Of a DNA stretch of 64,000 bases, positions 9,099-17,421 are shown piece by piece (within the stretch, counting starts at the first letter, position 1; every line of letters begins with the position of its first letter). The position numbers and the translations under genes are program-made. The notes beneath the pieces were generated by a model that had not been told where the DNA came from, searched no databases, and worked only from the letters and a program-made list of their open reading frames with translations. This DNA comes from Microvirga alba (GTDB taxonomy: Bacteria > Pseudomonadota > Alphaproteobacteria > Rhizobiales > Beijerinckiaceae), in NCBI RefSeq assembly GCF_015694465.1, contig NZ_JADQDO010000008.1, forward strand, positions 1 to 64,000, read 5' to 3'.

Positions 9099-9404
9099 CT
9101 AGCCCAGGCTGCAGCGGGCCGCCGCGCCCTTGCGGAGAGCCTCGTCGATGGTTTTGCCTTGCCGCTGGAGAGCGCTTTTGACGTCGGCGGGCAAGTGCAG
9201 CCAGTGGCAGCCGCGCAGGGCCGCCTCCAGGCCGTAGAGCGCGTTGAGGCTGACGCGTCTGGGCAACATGAATTTCAGGCGCCGATAGGCTTCGACCGAC
9301 CCCAGCGCCTGAAGGTCCCCGACTGTGTGGATGCCCACTTCATCGAGCCACGCCTGCGTAACGGGCCCCACCCCCGGCAGGGTGCTGATAGGCGCATCCT
9401 TCAT
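9099..9404 (-). CDS. TfoX C-terminal-domain-like protein
   Basis: 101-residue protein resembling the stand-alone TfoX C-terminal domain. The N-terminus ISTLPGVGPVTQAWLDEVGIHTVGDLQALG is a helix-hairpin-helix-like segment, and NALYGLEAALRGCHWLHLP matches the end of this domain. Members are linked to competence regulation in gammaproteobacteria; in alphaproteobacteria the role is unknown. The ATG overlaps the stop of the upstream EamA gene by four bases (ATGA), indicating translational coupling. Confidence 0.75.
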   Translation of the reverse strand: MKDAPISTLPGVGPVTQAWLDEVGIHTVGDLQALGSVEAYRRLKFMLPRRVSLNALYGLEAALRGCHWLHLPADVKSALQRQGKTIDEALRKGAAARCSLG

Positions 9405-10327
9405 GCTGATGTCTCCGGCTCGCGATGCCTTATCCGTTCACGATAGAGCAAGTAGAGCCCGGAAGCGATGACGATGCCTGCTCCGACGAGGGTCCAGGTG
9501 TCCGGCCAATCGCCAAACAGGATGTAGCCCAAGGCCAGCATCCAGATGATCTGCGTGTAGATGAAGGGGGAGAGGATAGCGGCCGGCGCGCGCGCATGGG
9601 CGAGCACCAGAAGCCAGTGCCCGAAGGCGCCGATTGCGCCTGTCATTAACATCAGAAGCCATGTCAGGGGCGAGGGCGTCGTCGTCCAGATCCACGGCAG
9701 GAGCGGCGTCATCAGAACGAGGCCGGCGAGACCGGAATAGAACGTGGTCGTGGAAGAGGAATCATGGGCCGCCAGCATCCGGGTCGTGATGCCGTAGAGC
9801 GCATAGGTGATAGCGCCCGCCAGCGAGAGCAGGGCAGCGGGTTGCATGGTCCCGAGGCCGGGCCGCATGACCACGAGCACGCCGACGAGACCGAAGCCGA
9901 TGGCGATCAGGCGTTGCGAACCGACGCGCTCTCCCAACATCGGCCCGGCAAGCAGGGCGACGATCAGCGGCGTCGAAAACTGGATCGACGTGGTCTCGGT
10001 CAACTGAAGGTATTTCAGCGCGGTGAAGCTGCAGATCGTCGTGAGAAACATCAGCCCCGAGCGTATGAGCTGCAACGGAAGGCGTCGTGACTTCAAAAAT
10101 CCGGGCTGTGTCCAAGGATTGATGAGGAAGGATGTCAGAACCACGCTCGACATGTAGCGGGCCCACACCGTGACGAGCGGATCGACCGAGCGGTTGACCC
10201 ATTTCACCGTGGAATCGAGGCACGAAAAGCAGATCAGCGCCGCGCACATGAGCGCGATGCCCGTCAAGCGTTGCCGCTTCACCGAGGAAGGGGTGGAGGA
10301 GAGGACGGGAGTCGCGAGGTCAGCCAT
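9401..10327 (-). CDS. EamA/DMT-superfamily permease
   Basis: 308-residue inner-membrane protein with about ten hydrophobic helices in two EamA repeats, typical of drug/metabolite transporters. The first repeat includes LICFSCLDSTVKWVNR and TTSIQFSTPLIVALLAGPMLGERVG; the second ends with ALGYILFGDWPDTWTLVGAGIVIASGLYLLYRE. It likely exports a small metabolite; the substrate cannot be inferred. It is the first gene of a two-gene operon with the TfoX-like gene, and the MarR regulator just upstream on the same strand may control it. Confidence 0.85.
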   Translation of the reverse strand: MADLATPVLSSTPSSVKRQRLTGIALMCAALICFSCLDSTVKWVNRSVDPLVTVWARYMSSVVLTSFLINPWTQPGFLKSRRLPLQLIRSGLMFLTTICSFTALKYLQLTETTSIQFSTPLIVALLAGPMLGERVGSQRLIAIGFGLVGVLVVMRPGLGTMQPAALLSLAGAITYALYGITTRMLAAHDSSSTTTFYSGLAGLVLMTPLLPWIWTTTPSPLTWLLMLMTGAIGAFGHWLLVLAHARAPAAILSPFIYTQIIWMLALGYILFGDWPDTWTLVGAGIVIASGLYLLYRERIRHREPETSA

Positions 10328-10423
10328 GACGCCATGCTAACGGCAGAGCTGCGTCTCGACGAGTGTTCGCCGCGCACAGCCCTCCTGCGCGCGGAACAAT
10401 TCTGAAGCGAAGTGAAAGCGTGA

Positions 10424-10951
10424 TCAGGCCGGAATGGCGGCGGGTTGATCGGACGAGCCGATTTCGTCGAGCTCGTCGTCACCCTCGAAACCCGTCTGGT
10501 CTGCGCCCGTTATGCCGGCGAGGTTTTTAGCGGCTTTACGCAGAAGTTTTCTAAGGCGCTTGCGGTCCTTGTTATCGAAACCGTCGAGAAGCTCGGCCTC
10601 GACTTCGTTCCAGAGCGCATCGATGGCAGCGGCCTTGCGCTTGCCTTCCTTGGTCAGCTTCACGCGAACCACGCGCGCGTCACCTGGTTCGGTGTGGCGC
10701 TCGATGAGCTTCAGGGTCGAGAGCCTCGATACGGTCTTGGAGGCTGTCGGAGGACGGACGCGCAGGATGCCGGCCAGTTCGCCCATGGTCATGGGTCCCG
10801 AATTGACCAGCGCCTGCAGAACCTGTTCCTGTCCCGCGAAGAGGCCGAGCTCGGAGAGCTTGTCGCCGGTACGGCTGCGGTGGAGCCGCGACGCCTGAAC
10901 CAAAGCCCAGCCGACGGTTTTCACGCCCGGATGATTGTCGTCCTTGTCCAT
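10424..10951 (-). CDS. MarR-family transcriptional regulator
   Basis: 175-residue winged-helix regulator. The DNA-binding part spans about residues 40-110: GPMTMGELAGILRVRPPTASKTVSRLSTLKLIER is the helix-turn-helix, followed by the wing GDARVVRVKLTKEGK. A long C-terminal dimerisation helix (LRKLLRKAAKNL) is followed by an acidic, probably disordered tail. It reads in the same direction as the EamA permease gene downstream (gap 96 bp), the common layout of a MarR regulator with its efflux target. The effector is unknown. Confidence 0.85.
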   Translation of the reverse strand: MDKDDNHPGVKTVGWALVQASRLHRSRTGDKLSELGLFAGQEQVLQALVNSGPMTMGELAGILRVRPPTASKTVSRLSTLKLIERHTEPGDARVVRVKLTKEGKRKAAAIDALWNEVEAELLDGFDNKDRKRLRKLLRKAAKNLAGITGADQTGFEGDDELDEIGSSDQPAAIPA

Positions 10952-11155
10952 CCACGTCCCCGCTCTTCGGAGCAGCCTCGCGCTGACGGCGTCATCCGCG
11001 TCTACTCTCTTGTCTCATTGCGCATGGCGGTGTCGGAAAAGCGATTCGCGCTCTCCCGGATCAGCCCATCGCCCCGACGGTCGCACCATGGTCAATAGTC
11101 ATGACGATTCGATGACAGTTCGTCACAACCTAACAAATAAGATGTGGCCCTTTGC

Positions 11156-12001
11156 CTAAGCCTCAAGGGTGAGGGCACTTTCATGCCAGCGCCGCAGCAG
11201 GGCATGGGTCAGGGCGGATAACAAGAGGAACAGGACGATCCCTGCCACCGCCAGGAGAACCAGCGCCGCGAAGAGGCGGGGGATATTGAGTCGGTACTGG
11301 CTCTCGAGGATGCGATAGGCGAGCCCTGCACCTGCCCCAGCGGAACCAGCCGCCATCTCGGCGACCACGGCCCCGATCAGGGAGAGGCCTCCGGCGATCC
11401 GCAGGCCCGCCAGAAAGGCGGGAAGCGCCGCAGGTGCGCGCAGAAGCCAGAGCGCTTTCAGTCTTGAGCCGAGGCGGGCGATGGGTGTTTGCGTCGGCGG
11501 AACGCCATAGAGCTGAAACAGTTCGAGCAGATTCCGATCGACCGATTGGAGGCCCAGCATCGTGTTGGACAGGACCGGGAAAAAGGCGACGAGCCAGGCG
11601 CAGGCCAGCACCGCGATATCCTGCGGCATATAGATCAAGAGCAGCGGCGCGATCGCGATGATCGGCGTCACCTGCAGCACGACCGCAAAGGGATAGAGTG
11701 AGTATTCGACCACCCGCGACAGGCTGAGCAGAACCGCGAGAGCGACACCACCGGCGACGGCAAGGCCAAGTCCCAGCAACGTGGTTTTGAGTGTCACGAA
11801 GAGCGAGGCCGACAGCAGCGGCCAATCGGCGACGAGGGTTTGTGCGACCAGGCTCGGCGCGGGCAGGATATAGGGCGGCACGGCGTGGCGGCGGACATAC
11901 ATTTCCCAAACCCCGATGGCGGCAATGAAAACCGCAAGCGGCAGGATCAGGCGGAGGAGGGTGCCCTGCCTTGCTGCGCTGATGGGTGAAAATGTCGTCA
12001 T
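11156..12001 (-). CDS. ABC transporter permease, NMT1/THI5 type
   Basis: 281-residue BPD-type permease with about six membrane helices. The cytoplasmic coupling loop corresponds to LELFQLYGVPPTQTPIARLGSRLKALWLLRAPAALPAFLAGLRI, near residues 160-205. The family is that of the SsuC/TauC/ThiX permeases. It forms one leftward operon with the ATPase (3-bp gap) and the binding protein. The binding protein type suggests uptake of a thiamine precursor such as a hydroxymethylpyrimidine, but related systems carry other heterocycles or sulfonates, so the substrate stays open. Confidence 0.85.
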   Translation of the reverse strand: MTTFSPISAARQGTLLRLILPLAVFIAAIGVWEMYVRRHAVPPYILPAPSLVAQTLVADWPLLSASLFVTLKTTLLGLGLAVAGGVALAVLLSLSRVVEYSLYPFAVVLQVTPIIAIAPLLLIYMPQDIAVLACAWLVAFFPVLSNTMLGLQSVDRNLLELFQLYGVPPTQTPIARLGSRLKALWLLRAPAALPAFLAGLRIAGGLSLIGAVVAEMAAGSAGAGAGLAYRILESQYRLNIPRLFAALVLLAVAGIVLFLLLSALTHALLRRWHESALTLEA

Positions 12002-12004
12002 CGC

Positions 12005-12784
12005 TCACACCGGCCCGTCTGAGGTCAAACTGATCAGGAGGCGCGATACCTCCTGGCACAGGGCGGCATAGCGCGGGCTGGTGCGGAAATTCAGGCCGCG
12101 TTCGCCGGTCGCATCGGCTTTGATCTCGGCGGCGATGCAGCCGGGGCGCGGCGTCATGATCGCGATGCGGCTTGAGAGATACGCGCTCTCGAATACGGAA
12201 TGGGTCACGAACACGATGGTGCAACCCAGTTCGCGCTGCAACCGCAACAGATCGTCATTGAGCCTGAAGCGCGTGATCTCATCGAGGGCGGCGAAGGGCT
12301 CGTCCATCAAGAGGAGTTTCGGCTTCACACTGAGCGCGCGCGCGATAGAGACGCGCATCTTCATGCCGCCGGACAGTTCTCGCGGATAGGCGTCGGCGAA
12401 GGCCTCGAGGCCGACGAGGGCAAGGCATTTTGCGATGCGTCCCTGTGCATCACGCTTCGACAGCCCGCGAAGGCGCAAAGGCAGCCACACATTGTCGGCG
12501 ACATTCGCCCACGGCATCAGCGTCGGCTCCTGGAAGACGAAGCCGATATCGTCGCGATGGTCCAGGCTCGATGCGGTTGGCCAGGTCACTCTGCCTTGCG
12601 TCGGCTTCGCCAAGCCGGCGACGATCCGCAGCGCCGTTGATTTGCCGCAACCGGAGGGACCGAGAAGAGAGATGAACTCCCCCGCGCGGATATCGAGATC
12701 GAGCCCGGCAAGCGCCGTCACACCATTGGCGAAAACCTTGGTGACCCTTTGCAGGGAGACGAGGGGGGGAGCGGGCTCTGTCAT
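12005..12784 (-). CDS. ABC transporter ATP-binding protein
   Basis: ATPase subunit of the adjacent importer. Walker A is GPSGCGKST (about residues 39-47 from the 12784 start), the Q-loop is FVFQEPTLMPW, the signature LSGGMKMRVSIARAL, Walker B LLLMDEPFAALDE and the H-loop FVTHS. The order and spacing fit the nitrate/sulfonate/thiamine-precursor group. The frame is open four codons further (12796), but MTEPAPPLVSLQRV is the more normal N-terminus. It sits between the binding-protein and permease genes with short gaps. Confidence 0.88.
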   Translation of the reverse strand: MTEPAPPLVSLQRVTKVFANGVTALAGLDLDIRAGEFISLLGPSGCGKSTALRIVAGLAKPTQGRVTWPTASSLDHRDDIGFVFQEPTLMPWANVADNVWLPLRLRGLSKRDAQGRIAKCLALVGLEAFADAYPRELSGGMKMRVSIARALSVKPKLLLMDEPFAALDEITRFRLNDDLLRLQRELGCTIVFVTHSVFESAYLSSRIAIMTPRPGCIAAEIKADATGERGLNFRTSPRYAALCQEVSRLLISLTSDGPV

Positions 12785-12816
12785 GCGAGGCTGCAACGCG
12801 AAAGGCGTCGCCTCTC

Positions 12817-13830
12817 CTACTTTTTCAGATCGAGCCCGACGCCCTTGTTCACGAACTGGAGCGTATAGGCCTTTTTGTAGTCCAGATCGGCCTTGAACAA
12901 TCCGGCCTTCACCATCTTGTCGAAGAAATCCTTCATGCGCGCATCGCTCATCGCGCCGATGCCGCGAGTGGACGTGTCGCCTGAATCGACGATGCCATAT
13001 TCCTTCATCTTGGCGACCGAATAGGCGATGAGCTCATCCGTCATCTCGGCATTGTCGCGTTTGATGAGCGCGTTCGCCTTGGTGCTGTCGCCGTAGAGAT
13101 AATTGTACCAGCCGATGGTCGAAGCGTCGATGAAGCGCTGCACGAGATCGGGGTTCTTCTCGATGAGCTCGCGACGGGTCTCGACCGTCGTGGAGTAGGT
13201 GCTGAAACCGTGATCCGCGAGCAGGAAGACGTTGGGCTTGAAGCCCGCCGCCTTCTCGATGGTCAGCGGCTCGGCCGTCACGTATCCCTGCTGAACCGCC
13301 TTCTTGTTGGCGATGAAGGGCGCGGGGTTGAAGCCGAAGGGCTTTACCTGCTCGTCCCTGAAGCCGAACTCCGCCTTCATCCACTGATAGAAGGTGGCGA
13401 AACCGTCCTTCGAGATCAGGATGTCGTTCGACTTCTTCAGTTCGGTGAAAGTGTCGAGGCCCTCGCCCGGATGGCTCAGGAGGATCTGAGGCTCCTTCTG
13501 AAAGTGCGCGGCGACGACGACGGTCGGGATGTCCTTCTCGACCGCCGAGAAGGCCTGGATCATGCTGCCGCCCATATAGAAGTCGAGCTTGCCGACGGTC
13601 ATGAGCATTCGGTTATTGGCCCGCGGACCGCCCGGAACGATCGCGACCTTGAGGCCATATTTCTCGTAGGTGCCGTCCGCGACCGCCTGATAATAACCGC
13701 CGTGCTCGGCCTGGGCGATCCAGTTCGTCCCGAAAGTCACCTCGGTCAGCGGCTGCTGCGCCCGAGCGCCGCCTGCGCCCCATGTGAGAGCAATCGCCAG
13801 CGCTCCGGTCATGTAAGTCTTGAGCATCAT
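12817..13830 (-). CDS. ABC transporter substrate-binding protein, NMT1/THI5-like
   Basis: Periplasmic binding protein of about 337 residues with a Sec signal (MLKTYMTGALAIALTWGAGGARA, cleavage near AQQ). The mature start EVTFGTNWIAQAEHGGYYQAVADGTYEKYGL is the classic NMT1/THI5 opening; GGPRANNRMLMTVGKLDFYMGG and PFIANKKAVQQGYVTAEPLTIE are further family segments. GGAGG directly precedes ATG 13839, so the ATGs three and four codons later are better spaced; 13830 is used. It is the first gene of the operon. I looked for the CTGAGA and linked motifs of a thiamine-pyrophosphate riboswitch in the 95 bp upstream and did not see them. Confidence 0.86.
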   Translation of the reverse strand: MMLKTYMTGALAIALTWGAGGARAQQPLTEVTFGTNWIAQAEHGGYYQAVADGTYEKYGLKVAIVPGGPRANNRMLMTVGKLDFYMGGSMIQAFSAVEKDIPTVVVAAHFQKEPQILLSHPGEGLDTFTELKKSNDILISKDGFATFYQWMKAEFGFRDEQVKPFGFNPAPFIANKKAVQQGYVTAEPLTIEKAAGFKPNVFLLADHGFSTYSTTVETRRELIEKNPDLVQRFIDASTIGWYNYLYGDSTKANALIKRDNAEMTDELIAYSVAKMKEYGIVDSGDTSTRGIGAMSDARMKDFFDKMVKAGLFKADLDYKKAYTLQFVNKGVGLDLKK

Positions 13831-13925
13831 CGCAGCCATCCTCCGCCGTTTGAGGCCAGCTTCTGCGTGGTTCGAACAGCCTTGGCAAGTTCCCTTTGCG
13901 GCAGCTTCCGGTCTTCAGGGCGCGA

Positions 13926-15482
13926 TCATTCCACGGCCCAGGGATAAGTCCAGGTCTCCGTCAGCGTCCGATTTCCGGCGCGCAGGAAGGCGCGCATATC
14001 GGTGGACTGGCCCGGCTCGAGCTTCACGTCGATGGCGGCCCGGAAGCCCTTGGTGTGGTCGTTGGGCACGATGAAGGTGTGCGTGATCTGACCGGCCGAA
14101 ATGGAGGGGATCAGCTGCACCAAACCGGGATCGCTCAGGTAATAGGGCAGGTTCCCGCCCGCGAAGTCGATGATGAAGCGGCGATGGGTGGGATCGCTCG
14201 GGGCATTCGAACCGCTGGCGCGAGCCGGAGCGTGGAATGTGTTCACCACCTTGCCGCCCGGATGCAGCCCTGCCGACGATACGGCGCGCAGTTTATAGGA
14301 GAGCGTGATCTCCTGCCCCGCTTCGTAGGGACGATTCGGCTTCCAATAGGCAACAATGTTGTCGTGGGTTTCGTCGGGGGTCGGGATCTCGACCAGTTCC
14401 ACGCGGCCCTCGCCCCACTGGCCGACGGGCTCGACCCAGTAGCCGGGTCGCTTGTGATAGTAAGCCTCGAGATCCTGGTAGTTCTCGAACACGCGGTCGC
14501 GCTGCATCAGGCCGAATCCACGGGGGTTATTGTCGCTGAAGGACGAGACGCTCTTGCGGGTCGGGTTGCGCAAGGGACGCCAGATCCATTCGCCCGCGCC
14601 CGATTGCATGAGAAGCCCATCCGAATCGTGCAGCTCGGGACGGAAATCGTCCGTGCTGTGCCGATCGTTCTCGCCCTCGAAGAACATCGAGGTCAGCGGC
14701 GCGATGCCGACATTGGCGATGGCCTTGCGCGGGAACAGAGTCGCTGTGACATCGAGCGCGGTCTCCTTCGACGGATAGACGTCGAAGCGATAGGCTCCGG
14801 CCACAGAGGGGCTGTCGAGAAGCGCGTAGATCGTCGCCCGCTCGCTGTCGGGCTTGGGCGTCTCGATCCAGAATTCCCGGAAAAAGGGAAACTCCTCGGC
14901 GTCCCCACTCTCCACGTTGATCGCGAGGCCGCGAGCGGAGAGGCCGTATTTCTGATCGGCCCCAAGAAAGCGGAAATAGCTTGCGCCGAGGAAGGCGATC
15001 AACTCGTCGAAGATCCTCGGATCGTTGAGGGGATAATGCAGGCGGAAGCCCGCGAAGCCGAGATTGACCGGCAGCGGCTTCTCGATCTTGTTGCGGCCAT
15101 AGTCGAACAACTCGCGCTGATAGGGTACCGGAGTCGGCACGCCGTCGCGCAGCACGTTCACGGTCACGGGGCGCTGGAAGAGAAAGCCTGGATGGAAGAG
15201 CTGCATCCGGAAAGGTCCGCCGCCGGTCGCCAGCAGCGCCCGGTCGGGACGGAAGCGGATATCCCGGTAATCGTCGAAGCTCAGACGGTTCAGCGGCTCG
15301 GGCAACTGCGCGGGAACCGGTTCGTAAGGCGCGCCCGCCAGCTCGCGCGCCTTGCGCACGACGTCCTCAAAACGGAAGGGCGTAGGCGCAGGCACTCCAT
15401 TCTGCTGAGTCTGGGCCAAAGCCGATGTCGCTGCGGTGGCGAGGAGGCTCTGCAGAAGGGCGCGGCGAGACAGGGGAATCAT
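13926..15482 (-). CDS. Periplasmic glucan biosynthesis protein, OpgG/OpgD (MdoG) family
   Basis: 518-residue protein needed for osmoregulated periplasmic glucan synthesis or modification. It starts with a Tat-type signal, SRRALLQSLLATAATSALAQ. The mature region includes FRFEDVVRKARELAGAPYEP, FRMQLFHPGFLFQRPVTVNVL, FLGASYFRFLGADQKYGLSARGLAI and WIWRPLRNPTRKSVSSFSDNNPRGFGLMQRDR, all strong family segments. The frame extends to 15575, but the 15482 start places the Tat motif at the N-terminus. Tat export is the feature of OpgD rather than OpgG in E. coli. No opgH glucosyltransferase is nearby. A paralogue lies at 25400-26989. Confidence 0.88.
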   Translation of the reverse strand: MIPLSRRALLQSLLATAATSALAQTQQNGVPAPTPFRFEDVVRKARELAGAPYEPVPAQLPEPLNRLSFDDYRDIRFRPDRALLATGGGPFRMQLFHPGFLFQRPVTVNVLRDGVPTPVPYQRELFDYGRNKIEKPLPVNLGFAGFRLHYPLNDPRIFDELIAFLGASYFRFLGADQKYGLSARGLAINVESGDAEEFPFFREFWIETPKPDSERATIYALLDSPSVAGAYRFDVYPSKETALDVTATLFPRKAIANVGIAPLTSMFFEGENDRHSTDDFRPELHDSDGLLMQSGAGEWIWRPLRNPTRKSVSSFSDNNPRGFGLMQRDRVFENYQDLEAYYHKRPGYWVEPVGQWGEGRVELVEIPTPDETHDNIVAYWKPNRPYEAGQEITLSYKLRAVSSAGLHPGGKVVNTFHAPARASGSNAPSDPTHRRFIIDFAGGNLPYYLSDPGLVQLIPSISAGQITHTFIVPNDHTKGFRAAIDVKLEPGQSTDMRAFLRAGNRTLTETWTYPWAVE

Positions 15483-15739
15483 GGATACTGAACTGTGCTT
15501 TTTTCTTCGGTTGAGAAGGTGCCGGATGCGGCGGCGCGAAAAGATTCCGGACCGCTTTTCGTGGACCTGCGCCACTTAATGGAGGCTGAACGGGTCCGGC
15601 GGGAGTGTTTGCGCCGGGAGAAGTGAAAAAATCCTGCGAAAGCCTCAAAAAACTCTTGTCGTCCGAGTCCATTGGACCTATTTGAACCCTTGCCCAATTT
15701 CGCACGTGCCTGTGGTCGCGTGCCGGTTGGTGGGCATCC
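15483..15739. other. Intergenic region between the opgG-like gene and the speF leader
   Basis: Divergent gap carrying the promoter areas for the glucan gene (leftward) and the decarboxylase transcript (rightward). Apart from an A/T-rich patch at 15490-15510 no element stands out and no protein-coding frame is convincing. Confidence 0.4.
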
Positions 15740-15900
15740 GGACAAGAGGCCGGACAGCCGCCCGAGAACAACCTCGTTCTCGATACCCCTAACCGGCAGC
15801 CGGAGGCGAAACCGGCGTACTCCGCTCTCAACGGAGGACGTGGCTTAAAGCAACGACGAACGGGCTTTTTTGGTCTCGTTGGCCCTCCAAAGGTCAGCAC
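15740..15900 (+). ncRNA. speF-type structured RNA leader, 5' domain
   Basis: Highly structured leader upstream of the decarboxylase, matching my recollection of the alphaproteobacterial speF motif. Hairpins seen: GAGAAC/GTTCTC (15764-15781), CTCCG/CGGAG (15820-15836) and CAACGA/TCGTTG (15851-15881), with a T-run (15866-15871) in the last loop. The tract CTCCAAAGGTCA (15885-15896) is complementary to the ribosome-site repeat further down. The family is defined by position before speF-like decarboxylases in alphaproteobacteria and is thought to regulate them. The assignment is from memory of the consensus and should be tested with the Rfam speF covariance model. Confidence 0.8.
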
Positions 15901-16138
15901 CGAAGAGGCTTGTTTATCATTGCCAGGCGTGCGGTCAGGGAACTCCCCTTTCCAATCCAAGGCAGCATCGTCGGGTGAAGAGCCCATCGGCGCACCTCGT
16001 GTCTCCACAGCACGAGTGCTCGATGCAACTTCCCTCGCTGACGCCGGGTGCGTTGAATCCTTTGGTGGGTTTCGACGACATCTGAATTTCAATCCGGGGC
16101 CAGGAAGGTCCCATTGAACCTTTGGTGGGGAGAGCGCC
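15901..16138 (+). promoter_or_regulatory. 3' half of the decarboxylase leader with two near-identical ribosome-site repeats
   Basis: The leader continues to the start codon. GTTGAATCCTTTGGTGGG (16052-16069) and ATTGAACCTTTGGTGGGGAG (16113-16132) are near-copies; only the second is positioned as a Shine-Dalgarno for ATG 16139. Upstream CTCCCC (15943-15948), extended by CCAA (15952-15955), is complementary to GGGGAG (16127-16132) and TTGG (16122-16125). CCAAAGGT (15887-15894) is complementary to ACCTTTGG (16118-16125). The leader could therefore switch between exposing and hiding the ribosome site. A 20-codon frame (16023-16085) ends across the first repeat but lacks a good ribosome site. Confidence 0.65.
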
Positions 16139-17293
16139 ATGACTCAGCGCATCCGTGAATTCCTGCGCAACCGACGTGAGGACGGACCTTGCGTCGTCGT
16201 CGACCTTGATGTCGTGCGCGACAACTATTCGAAATTTGCCCGTGCGCTCCCCGACACGCGCGTGTTCTACGCAGTGAAGGCGAATCCTGCGCCGGAAGTA
16301 CTGAAAGTTCTCGCCGATCTCGGCTCGTGCTTCGACACGGCCTCCGTCGTCGAGATCGAGATGGCGCTGACCGCGGGCGCCACGCCCGAGCGCATCTCCT
16401 TCGGCAATACGATCAAGAAGGAGCGCGACATCGTGCGCGCGCTCGAACTCGGCGTGCGTCTCTACGCGGTCGATTGCGAGATCGAGGTCGAGAAGATCGT
16501 CCGCGCTGCGGAGCAGGTCGGCGTTCCGGCATCCGAGGTGAAGGTGTTCTGCCGCATCCTGTGCGATGGCGCGGGCGCGGAATGGCCGCTGTCGCGCAAG
16601 TTCGGCTGCGTTCCCGAGATGGCGGTGGACGTGCTGGAGCACGCCTGCCGTCACGGGCTTGAGGCCTACGGCGTGTCGTTCCATGTCGGCTCGCAGCAGC
16701 GCAACACGGAAGCATGGGATCAGGCGCTGAGTTCCGCTTCCACGATCTTCCGCGAATGCGCCGATCGCGGCATCCACCTGTCGATGGTCAATCTCGGCGG
16801 CGGTTTCCCGACGAAGTACCTGAAGTCGATCCCGCAGGTGGAAGCCTATGGCGAATCGATCTTCCGGGCGCTCTCGAAGCACTTCGGCAACCGCATCCCT
16901 GAGACGATCATCGAGCCAGGTCGCGGCATGGTCGGCAATGCGGGCATCATCGAGGCCGAGGTTGTTCTCGTCTCGGCGAAGAGCCGCGATGAGGGCGAGG
17001 TGCGCTGGGTCTATCTCGACATCGGCAAGTTCGGCGGTCTCGCCGAGACGATGGATGAATCGATCCGCTACCCGATCCGCACCGAGCACGATCACGACCC
17101 CAAGGTGCCGTGCGTGCTCGCCGGTCCGACCTGCGACTCAGCCGACGTTCTCTACGAGAAGGAGCCTTATCCGCTCCCGGTCTCGCTGGAGATCGGCGAC
17201 AAGGTGCTGATTGAAGGCACAGGCGCCTACACGACCACCTATTCGGCGGTCGCTTTCAACGGCTTCCCGCCCTTGAAGTCCTACGTGATCTAA
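16139..17293 (+). CDS. Ornithine/lysine decarboxylase (alanine-racemase fold)
   Basis: PLP-dependent decarboxylase making putrescine (and often cadaverine), the first step of polyamine synthesis. The PLP lysine is Lys47 in YAVKANP; HVGSQQRN and EPGRGMVGNAG are phosphate-binding segments, and the active-site cysteine lies in GPTCDSAD near residue 332. At 384 residues it is of the short alphaproteobacterial type with dual ornithine/lysine specificity, called speF, odc or ldc in different genomes. The ribosome site GGTGGGGAG ends six bases before the ATG. The structured leader indicates polyamine-responsive control, and homospermidine synthase two genes downstream uses the putrescine. Confidence 0.92.
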   Translation: MTQRIREFLRNRREDGPCVVVDLDVVRDNYSKFARALPDTRVFYAVKANPAPEVLKVLADLGSCFDTASVVEIEMALTAGATPERISFGNTIKKERDIVRALELGVRLYAVDCEIEVEKIVRAAEQVGVPASEVKVFCRILCDGAGAEWPLSRKFGCVPEMAVDVLEHACRHGLEAYGVSFHVGSQQRNTEAWDQALSSASTIFRECADRGIHLSMVNLGGGFPTKYLKSIPQVEAYGESIFRALSKHFGNRIPETIIEPGRGMVGNAGIIEAEVVLVSAKSRDEGEVRWVYLDIGKFGGLAETMDESIRYPIRTEHDHDPKVPCVLAGPTCDSADVLYEKEPYPLPVSLEIGDKVLIEGTGAYTTTYSAVAFNGFPPLKSYVI

Positions 17294-17303
17294 ATCGCGT
17301 CCC

Positions 17304-17329
17304 GCCTGCCTCGTCCTTTCGAGGCAGGC
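17304..17329 (+). terminator. Hairpin after the decarboxylase gene
   Basis: GCCTGCCTCG pairs perfectly with CGAGGCAGGC over ten bases with a six-base loop, 10 bp after the stop. No U-run follows, so it may be a processing or stabilising hairpin or a Rho-assisted terminator. A smaller CCTGCTC/GAGCAGG hairpin follows near 17360. Confidence 0.5.
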
Positions 17330-17421
17330 ACCAACCCGAAAAAGTTGTCCCGGACGGCCTGCTCGTCAAAGGAGCAGGTGCGAGGGCTGTCGCTTACCCC
17401 CAAACTTGGGAGGCTACGGCC

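Noticed and set aside
13831..13925. Thiamine-pyrophosphate riboswitch before the NMT1-type ABC operon
   Set aside because: The operon type made me look, but the conserved CTGAGA and the other core motifs are not visible in this gap.
13896..15491. 531-residue open frame on the plus strand
   Set aside because: Antisense shadow of the OpgG/OpgD-type gene; the same applies to 25691-27040 opposite the second copy.
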